Source: Biomphalaria glabrata
Taxonomy: Eukaryota; Mollusca; Gastropoda; Planorbidae
Direction of reading: 5' to 3'
DNA: 64,000 nucleotides
Assembly (NCBI RefSeq): GCF_947242115.1
Contig: NC_074723.1
Coordinates: 24,374,379-24,438,378, forward strand
Part shown: positions 56,560-64,000 of the stretch, piece by piece
Position numbering within the stretch: the first letter of the stretch is position 1
Layout: every line of letters begins with the position of its first letter
Notes under the pieces: model-generated
Database searches by the model: none
What the model saw: only the letters and a program-made list of their open reading frames with translations
What the model was told of the DNA's origin: nothing
Made by a program: the position numbers and the translations under genes

Positions 56560-57260
56560 CTAATCATGGTAAGACAAAAGTGCTTAAAATTTGACAAGCT
56601 TACCAGGTCCTATCACAGTGCAGACTGCGACACAGATCACTCCTTGGTATGTTGTAAGATCAATCTTCTCCCTAAAAAAATCCACCATACCAAGCAGATT
56701 GGAAGACCCCAATCGGGTGTAAGCAAGATGTGCTACCCTGATTTCCGGATAGTTTGCGGAATCTATTGAATGCGAGTATAAAAATGTCTCTGGAAATACA
56801 GCAACAGAAAAATGGGAACACCTCAAGTCCACCATTAAAAGACTTCCCTTGACATCTTTGGAAGAAACATTACAAAACGAAATGATTGGTTTGACTCTAA
56901 ATCAGCTATTTTATCACCTGTCACCAGGGCAAAGAGAGATGCACTCGCTACATACAAGGTGAAACCTACCCAACGCAAAGTGTTAAATCTGAAAGAAGCT
57001 AGAGCCACTGTTACGCTGGGCAGGACACATCCCCATACAGGGAACGAATGTATACCAAAAGCAGTCCTTTTTGATGAGTTAAAAGGTGGTGGACATAACA
57101 GAGATGCCCCACTGAAATGCTTTAACTGACATAGAAGAGAGCACCTGGTTGCAGGCGGCTTCAGAAGGAGACAGCTGGAAGTCACTTATAAAGGCAGCAG
57201 GATACATTCGAGACCTAAAGAAAATCTTCCGCGGAGGACAGACTTAGACGGAGAAAAGGA
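56560..57260 (+). mobile_element. Degraded LINE remnant
   Basis: Pieces read RSYHSADCDTDHSLVCCKIN (end of a LINE endonuclease), then GNTATEKWEHLKSTI and later PKAVLFDELKGGGHNRDAPL and the STWLQAASEGDSWKSL block of a LINE C-terminus. The middle is missing and many frame breaks are present. Confidence 0.65.
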
Positions 57261-57287
57261 AATCTAGATCGACCACTGGCTGACGAT

Positions 57288-57440
57288 TTAGAGCAAAAAA
57301 CAACCAGTTAGACAACATCTTTGATTTCTTCTTAATGAACAGACTTGGACTAGTGGTAAATTATGACATAGTTTCAGGGCTATATGACCATGATGTCATT
57401 AATTTAATAGTTTAATAAAAGCAGTAATCAATATAAAACT
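57288..57440 (+). mobile_element. CR1-like LINE endonuclease scrap
   Basis: Matches about 4150-4300 of the first LINE: CTTCTTAATGAACAGACTTGG against CTTCTTAACCAACAGACCTGG, followed by the GACCATGAKNTCAT block and AAAGCAGTANNCAATA. Degraded. Confidence 0.75.
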
Positions 57441-57444
57441 TTGA

Positions 57445-57535
57445 AGTCCAAACCTCCCGCAGGATTACGGGGGATGGCAGTGGACAATTGAGAAGTCCGA
57501 ACAATAGTCCAGTGTGCTTACCTCACAACCAACAG
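57445..57535 (-). mobile_element. SINE family A, partial
   Basis: Contains GTCCAAACCTCCCGCAGGAT, TACGGGGGATGG and GTCCGAACAATAGTCCAG in the order of other family A copies on the minus strand. It abuts the LINE scrap at 57288-57440. Confidence 0.65.
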
Positions 57536-57797
57536 ATGGACAAACTAAACATTTAGATTTAGATTCAAAATTTAGATTCATCTTAATAAACTAGTTTACA
57601 AGTAAGTTTATAATATTAACAAATTAGCTAACCTAAAATAAATAAAACATTTTTTTTGGTGAAACAATATTTAATGCGCTGATGCATACATTCTGATAGT
57701 TATTAAACATTTGTAAAAGCAAAGCATTGCTGATACATGAAACAAATATAGAAGTCTATATAAATTACATTAAATATATGACAGGCTGTAATTTGTA

Positions 57798-60700
57798 TCA
57801 CCTAGACATTTCTGACCTCAACAAATCTTTTAGCAAAAATATCAGTGGACAGTCTGTGGGTTGAAAAAAAAATTAATTTAAAGAAAATAATTAAAAAAAA
57901 ATATTGCTCAAACCCTAACTTACATTAATTACTCTAACAATGGGTTCACAAGTAATTTTATTTTCTCACATTATTGTATTGCAAAAGTGAAGGTGATAGT
58001 GTAATACATTTGATCATTGCTGTATTTCATTGATAAATATTCATGTTTAAATATTTACATAATAATACACTATATAAATATTATATAAAAAGTAAACAAT
58101 TACCTGATATATTTAGTGATGGCGTCTGCAACTTCTTTTCTAATATGCTGTTCAACAATAATCTCACTTCTTTAAATATAACACCTGTTTTGGCCATTGC
58201 CTTGAAAAATATGACAAAGGGCCAATTTATTGAAAAAAAATTATTATAATTAGAAAAAAACAACAACTAATTAACACATTTAGACCTAATGCAGTAGCAT
58301 TGGGTAAACCATTAACGTATTAGAAATAAGAAACCTGTAGGAAAAACTGTTAACTATTATTTTGTATGAAAATAATTCTGAAAAAAAGACTTTACTATTT
58401 ATTTTTTTAAAAATGAAAACTGGATAACTACAGTATTTCTTTTGTTTTGTTTAGTTACCTAACTTGTTAAATTAAGCCTGTCTATAAGTCAGTGAAATGT
58501 ATCCTTTTTTTTACTGCTCCATGGAATAAGCGAAGCTGAAATGTTTCATCCTTAAGAGCTTCTAGAATTTACACACAAAAAAAGTATATGTTGGAGCCTT
58601 ATTATGAGGGCCATTAAAGAATGCATTTTTTTTCTTTAGGGCTAGAGATAATGGGCCAAAGAAATATGTGTGCAGGATGGAAATTGTAAATAAAAAAAAC
58701 CCTACTTAAATGATGTAACTTAACTGTCAAGAGGATAATGAGTGTAAAAGAGAGGAGGATCAAAAAGTGGAAAAAGGAATTTGTTTCCATGGAAAGAGCA
58801 AATTGAAAGTCTTTTACCACTAAGGGCTACTAAAATGTCTGGGTCGAAGATTGTGTGTTACATGTTTGACACATTCTAAAACTCATAGAATAAAAGGTAT
58901 TGCTAAATATCACTGGTCTTTCTCTATTTTGTTTTGATGCTATCTTTTTCTTAACTTGTACCTTAAATTGAATCCAGCTGTCAAGCAAAACCAGTTTTTG
59001 TGTGTGTTGAACATCTATGGCTCCACCAAATAATAGAAGAGAGTAAGGGGTCACAATGGAAGTAGTTCTCAAATAGACTTGTGATACTTTCACCTGAAAA
59101 AGTACTAGAATGTTAGGCCTAAAGAATCATAAAATATGAATCTAAATATAATAATGAAGCAAGTAATCAGTTAAAATGAATCAAAATGATTCACTAACAA
59201 AAAGAAAACATTTAAGTAAAAATATAGTGATTGTAACTTTGAATTGGTTTCTGTTAATAAAATAATGTGTGTTAGTGGTAAATCTTACAAATTTAATAGT
59301 CTCGTACAAGGATTCTTCTGGATTCTTTATGTCACTGATAGTAAAATCTACCTTGACATATTTCTTAGTTTATTCAAATCAAGATTATATGGAAGGATCC
59401 CACACACTTGCATAGTGACCAAATAATTCAGGTAGTTCACATACTACTAAAAAAGTAAAGTAAAGTTCCCCTTTCAGACCTTGTGATCTATGATATCTAT
59501 GATGCATAAGTCCTCTGTTTCTGTAGCCCATTGTTAATGAGGCTGTCATGTGGCCGGCACAATGGCCAACCACCTTTACTTTTCCCAACCAATGTCAGAG
59601 CTGGGTAGATTCAGTGGCGCCCTAAAGATACTGAAAATAAAAATCCCAATCTTCCCCAGGATTCAAACCTGGGACCCCTGGTTCTGAAGCCAAGCACTCT
59701 ACCCCTTAGCCTCCTTCATATACTACTGGTCAGCTGTTAATTGTGTGTTGTCAAGTGTGGCATTATACACACATACATGTGATAATAATCTTTATTTCTG
59801 AATTTCCGAAATGTATACAACAAAACGAAATTCAGATAAACCAATGTGTCATATGGGTGCTGCTGTGAAACAGATAGACAAGTGTGTCATCTGGGTGCAT
59901 CGAAAATTGAAGAAGCATTATCATTTTAATAGCATTGTAAATAAAATAATTTCTATACCTGTTAAAAAAACAAAAAATAACTAGTGGGGAGTGCCATTAA
60001 GGCAATACAGTTTCTCCCATTATTTAATAGAACAACCTTTTCATGATAGATCATCCAGCTTCCTGATGCATTGAGATGTCTATTCACAGAAGAAGGATGT
60101 ACTTGAGCAACACCTTGGGATGTATTCACAAGACAAACACTTTTTTCAGATGTATCTATAGGAGGACTTGTAATCACTTGGCCAACCTAGAATGTAAAAA
60201 ATAGGCTAACATGTAAAACAAGCCATTCACCCCAGCACAAAATTTCACATACACCATATTAAAAAGAACAGGAAAAGAAGCAGTGGGGAGGTTTGATACA
60301 AGCAAGAGTATCTTAATAACAAGAAGTAACTATTTAATTTTTAAAAATTAAGGTCTCAAAGAATAAAAATTAAATTTGGTTTGTTCCTTTAATGTTTTTG
60401 TAACAGTGAAATTGTGTTTACTTTTTTTTTAACTATTCACTGAAATGAATTCAAAAGTTTTGTTTCTCTCAAGATGTTTAATGTTATTAAGCTGGTTAAA
60501 AATAAAGTTTAGAAAAGCTATTATTATTTTGTAAATTTATAGAAAGGGTGATATGATGACCAAAACTAGACATTATATCCCATCATTTTATTGGCCAACA
60601 AGATGTTTGTATTGCATTACTTTAAAAAAAAACAACAATTTGCTTACCTGTGGGTACATTCCTGCTGTCAACACAGCTTTAATAAGGGCAACAGGAACAA

Positions 60701-63700
60701 GGTCATCAAATTTGACATCTTTAGAAGTCTTTCTTTTAGAATCAAAACCTATACTTTCCACTAACTTGACTAGATCCCTTGTGACATTCTGTTAGTTAAT
60801 GAAGGAAACATTAGTAGTAAAGTTTCAATTATTCAATATAATATAATGTTAATAGTATTAACACACGTAAAACGTAATCCTCTTCTTTTTTTTTAAAGGA
60901 AAGTCTGTACTTTATATGCTTTGCACAGCCTTAAATTGACTTATGTGGTTTTTTACATTAATGAATAATAAAAAAAGCTTGATATTTCCAAAGAGGGTTA
61001 TTATACATAATGTGAGCCTTCATAGATGTAAATTCTTACATGGTAATTGAAGAACAACCTGTCTTCATTTAACTTGAACATCAGTACTATCTACCATGAA
61101 TACATATGATAGACCACCAAGTCAAGTCCATTTCTACATCCTTTCATCTTTATAATAAACCCCCAAGTAAAAAAAAAAAGTTCTACTTAACCTGCTCCCC
61201 CTAATGGATTACAAAGTAAAAATAGACTCCAAGTAAAAATAGACTATACTTCATATGACACTAAGATGACTCACTCTGTTCATTTCTTGAAATAGTTATT
61301 TAGAAATTTTGAAAACTAACCTCTATTTCATTAAGTGTAGACTTTTTCAAAAAATGTTTTGAGATATAAGCATTCTCTGCAGCCTTACCATCTAGTTTTG
61401 ATTTTTGCCACCTATAAACAAATAAAAAAAAATCACATATAATATTTCAAATTTTAATTATGCCAAGACCATATCAACCATAATTAAATTGTTCTTACAT
61501 ATCAGGGAAACCATTTACTTTATAAATAATCACTTTAGTAAATTTCATAAGATCAAAAAGCTCCTGCTGTCTGTGTTTAAAAAACGTCTTATGTGGTCAA
61601 TATAATTACCAGCAATCTAATACTATGGCCAAGCAGCCAACCAACTAGAGTTTTGACACTTTTAATCTGTATTATTAAAGTAGAAATTCAGTTTCCTTAA
61701 TTAAAGAAAATAAACTTATTACTGTGTTGTTTGCAAACAATCCTCATTCAAAATGAGCTTTTTTAAAAACAAAATTATTAAAGTTTACTTATTAACTCAT
61801 TATATAAAATGTATGATAATGTACTATTATACATTTTAAATTAATCAACTTTAAAGTATAAAAAAACTATGAATTAATATTTATTCCATTACCCTTTAAA
61901 TGCATTGTAAAGTGTAATATGATCAGAACAATACACTGCTAGAGATTGTTTTGCGATGTCTGCTTCTGATTTCTTACTAAGAGGTGCAACAAAAGGAGAT
62001 TTCTCTGTCATGGAGGCAGCTATTATGGCCTGTTAAAAACAAAGTCTGATTATTAATATAATTAACAAAACTTGATGTGATGTTTGAAATCAAAGTACCC
62101 TTCTCCTAGATGAGCTGCCTTAGTAGGTTGACTAGGTTCATCTGCATGATGGTCCTGGTTTTAAAGGTAGCAGGTTTGTGCCTTCAAATCTTCTTCTGTC
62201 ACTAGTAGCTGTTTCCCCAGACTTACTGTATAAGTCACACAATTATATATACATTTGAGATGCATGCTGTTTAGAAGTTTTTTGTGTGAGTAAATAATGA
62301 GAACTTGTCTACATTGATACCTTCTAGATGTGACAACCTTATATCTAATTCAAATACTAACATTGAAATAAGTCATGCAACTAATAACATACAAATAATG
62401 GCACCCAGTCTTCAAGCTTTCTACTTTTTCTCCCTTGTATACCTCAAAGCATTTTTGAAAGCATTTGTACTGCACTGCATAATGTGAAAAAAGACAATAG
62501 CATAAAATGGTGCAAATCAAAGCTGAAAAGTATCACAAACTTTACCTTTTTTTTAATGTTCATTGACAAGAATAGTTTCAATAAAAAAAATATAATCCAA
62601 ACATTTTAAATCAGCTTCCAGGCTTCTGCAAGTCAATGTTGTGAAAGTTTTAGATAAAAAAAAAAGGTCTCACCAAGCAAGCAACTAAACAACAAGTGAT
62701 TGATTATAGCCAGTTGTTTTTATGAAAATAAAATATAACACACACACAAAAAGATATTTCCTTTATCTAGTTTACATTCCTTTAATGCATCTATTTGATA
62801 TTTCCTTTCTCTAGTGTACATTCCTTAAATGCATCTATTTGATCCTACCCATAAATTACAATGAGCAAGTCACTGTTCACAAACACAAAGAAAAGATTGA
62901 CTCACTATTGGTTCTAAACAGCCAAATATGGATCCTAATAGTAGCATCTTTCCAATTCTTATGTTCACAGGTAGAGCAGCTAAATGATGACCTAGTGGTG
63001 TCAAGGAGCTCTCATCCACATAACATGCTCCCACTTCTTTCAGCAGAGACATTGCCCTTGAAACTGCTAATGTCTGTGGTGGATCAAGGGCACGATTCAA
63101 AAACTCAAGAGGTTTGCCATACTGACATTTCTTGGAAGAAAAAAATTAACAATAAAAAATAAAAGTGTAAAATATTTTGAAAAAAAAAATTTACATTTTT
63201 TCTTGCTTAATCCTGCTCATTGCAAAGTGAAAAATTCATGATGAAGCTGAGTCACACAGAAAAACTAAACTAATTTTATTTGCACAAAGTTTATCTTGGG
63301 AGTTTACTTTTGAGATTAAGATTCTTAAACATTAAGCTTTGTTTGACTACTATAAAAACCCAAGGTTTGAAAAAACTAAAAAAAAAAAAATTGAGAATAA
63401 TACATCTGTACAAATTAATACAAAGACAGACCCATCATTAGAAAGATAAAAAAAAAAAATAGCAAAAGAAAATGTGTACCATTATGTTTAAGCAAAGTTC
63501 CTCCAATGGCACTCTAAGAAGTTCAGGTTTTGTGTAAGGTTTGAATTCATTAAACTGTTCTTTAGTGAAGAGCCTGAAGCAGTAACCTTCTTTGACTCTT
63601 CCAGCTCTTCCTGTTCGTTGTTTACAGTTGGCTTTACTGATAAATACTTCTTCAAGGGAGCTCATTTGACTACTTTCCATGTACCTGGCAATTAATTAGA

Positions 63701-64000
63701 AAAATTAAGTTAAAATGAATACAAAATTTCAAGATATTTAAAATATCTAAATTCAATGACTCTAATAAAAGGATCTTTCCAGAATCAAAATCATTGGTAA
63801 TGTTAATGCAGACACAAAGAGTTAGTCAATATTTAGAAAAAAAAAGTTTTTTATCCCAGTAGTCTAGAATATGTAGACTTGTGTTATATTGGAATAATTA
63901 GATATTGTCTCGGAGTCTGAAGAATGATGAGACATGCATTTTTAATTTCTCTTTTCACTGTCTGTTCTTAACTTCATTGGTAGCTTGTCTTTGGTCCTCC
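57798..64000 (-). CDS. DHX29: DEAH-box translation-initiation helicase DHX29 (5'-partial, last ten exons)
   Basis: ATP-dependent RNA helicase that binds the 40S subunit and helps 48S assembly on structured 5' leaders. Exons: about 63973-64000 (edge), 63480-63684, 62906-63130, 61893-62029, 61321-61411, 60648-60788, 60037-60186, 58962-59093, 58104-58200, 57798-57853. All phases agree; about 420 residues are present. Helicase motif VI appears as QRTGRAGRV, followed by winged-helix/ratchet sequence (RALDPPQ, LTPLGHHLAALPVNIRIGKM), then the OB-fold region (QVHPSSVNRHLNASG, LLFGGAIDVQH). The order and wording fit DHX29 rather than DHX36 or DHX57. The protein ends in ILEKKLQTPSLNISDCPLIF and about 13 further residues, similar in length to the vertebrate C-terminus. 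The helicase core and the DHX29-specific N-terminus lie beyond the right edge. Confidence 0.9.
59450..59712 (-). mobile_element. SINE family B copy
   Basis: On the minus strand: a GGCTAAGGGGTAGAGTGC head, B-box-like CAGGTTTGAATCCTGG, a body with GGTTGGCCATTGTGCCGG, and an end near AAAGTAAAGTAAAG. It pairs block by block with 18609-18852. It lies in a DHX29 intron, in sense orientation. Confidence 0.8.
59762..59850 (-). mobile_element. LINE 3' end scrap
   Basis: The minus strand ends AAATAAAGATTATTATC, the same type of 3' terminus as the LINE at 48194-49195 (AATAAAGATTATTATTATT). It lies in a DHX29 intron. Confidence 0.45.
60862..60918 (+). mobile_element. CR1-like LINE 3' UTR scrap
   Basis: CGTAAAACGTAATCCTCTTC and the following bases match the region just after the stop codon of the 3830-6452 LINE (GTAGGACGTAATCATCTTC at about 6399-6417). 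It lies in a DHX29 intron. Confidence 0.6.

Noticed and set aside
59385-59412. LINE scrap reading ASVWDPS on the minus strand
   Set aside because: The match to the YASSVWDPS block is too short to support alone.

Overview
The window looks like nuclear DNA from a gastropod mollusc, most likely a freshwater pulmonate snail. This is inferred from AT-rich DNA, intron-rich animal genes with short exons, many LINE remnants, several tRNA-derived SINE families and CTAG/TCTAGA-rich low-complexity tracts. No species-specific marker is visible, so the placement is an inference.

Four host protein genes are recognised, all on the minus strand. In gene-transcription order within each: XRN1 (21172 down to the left edge, 30 exons, 3' end outside), NSUN5 (37309 to 30289, 8 exons, complete, 591 codons), PCLAF (45087 to 41710, 4 exons, complete, 95 codons) and DHX29 (right edge to 57798, last ten exons, 5' part outside). 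Every splice junction given keeps the reading frame. A tRNA-Lys(TTT) gene on the plus strand lies at 52083-52155. The host genes do not form a pathway: XRN1 is the cytoplasmic 5'-3' mRNA exonuclease, NSUN5 a large-subunit rRNA m5C methyltransferase, PCLAF a PCNA partner in replication and repair, and DHX29 a 40S-bound translation-initiation helicase.

The rest is mostly mobile DNA. Introns of XRN1 hold a CR1-like LINE with one frameshift (3830-6452), SINEs, a MITE-like repeat and two fresh local duplications. A 12-copy, 62-bp minisatellite lies just upstream of XRN1, followed by a broken Ty3/Gypsy fossil (22515-24580). 26-30 kb is a patchwork of LINE tails and SINEs. NSUN5 contains a partial copy of its own fourth exon and, in intron 1, a roughly 1.1-kb foldback-like inverted repeat. 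37.5-41.5 kb is intergenic with LINE and SINE fragments.

The most striking segment is 45.3-48.2 kb. Three nearly identical copies of an R4/Dong-like LINE with a restriction-like endonuclease stand head to tail, each bounded by TAA repeats, immediately upstream of PCLAF and against the TAA tail of an oppositely oriented LINE. Further right are a solo LTR (49937-50652), the tRNA gene, and a hAT transposon (52437-54628, 8-bp target duplication) nested inside a LINE that has its own target duplication of about 26 bp.
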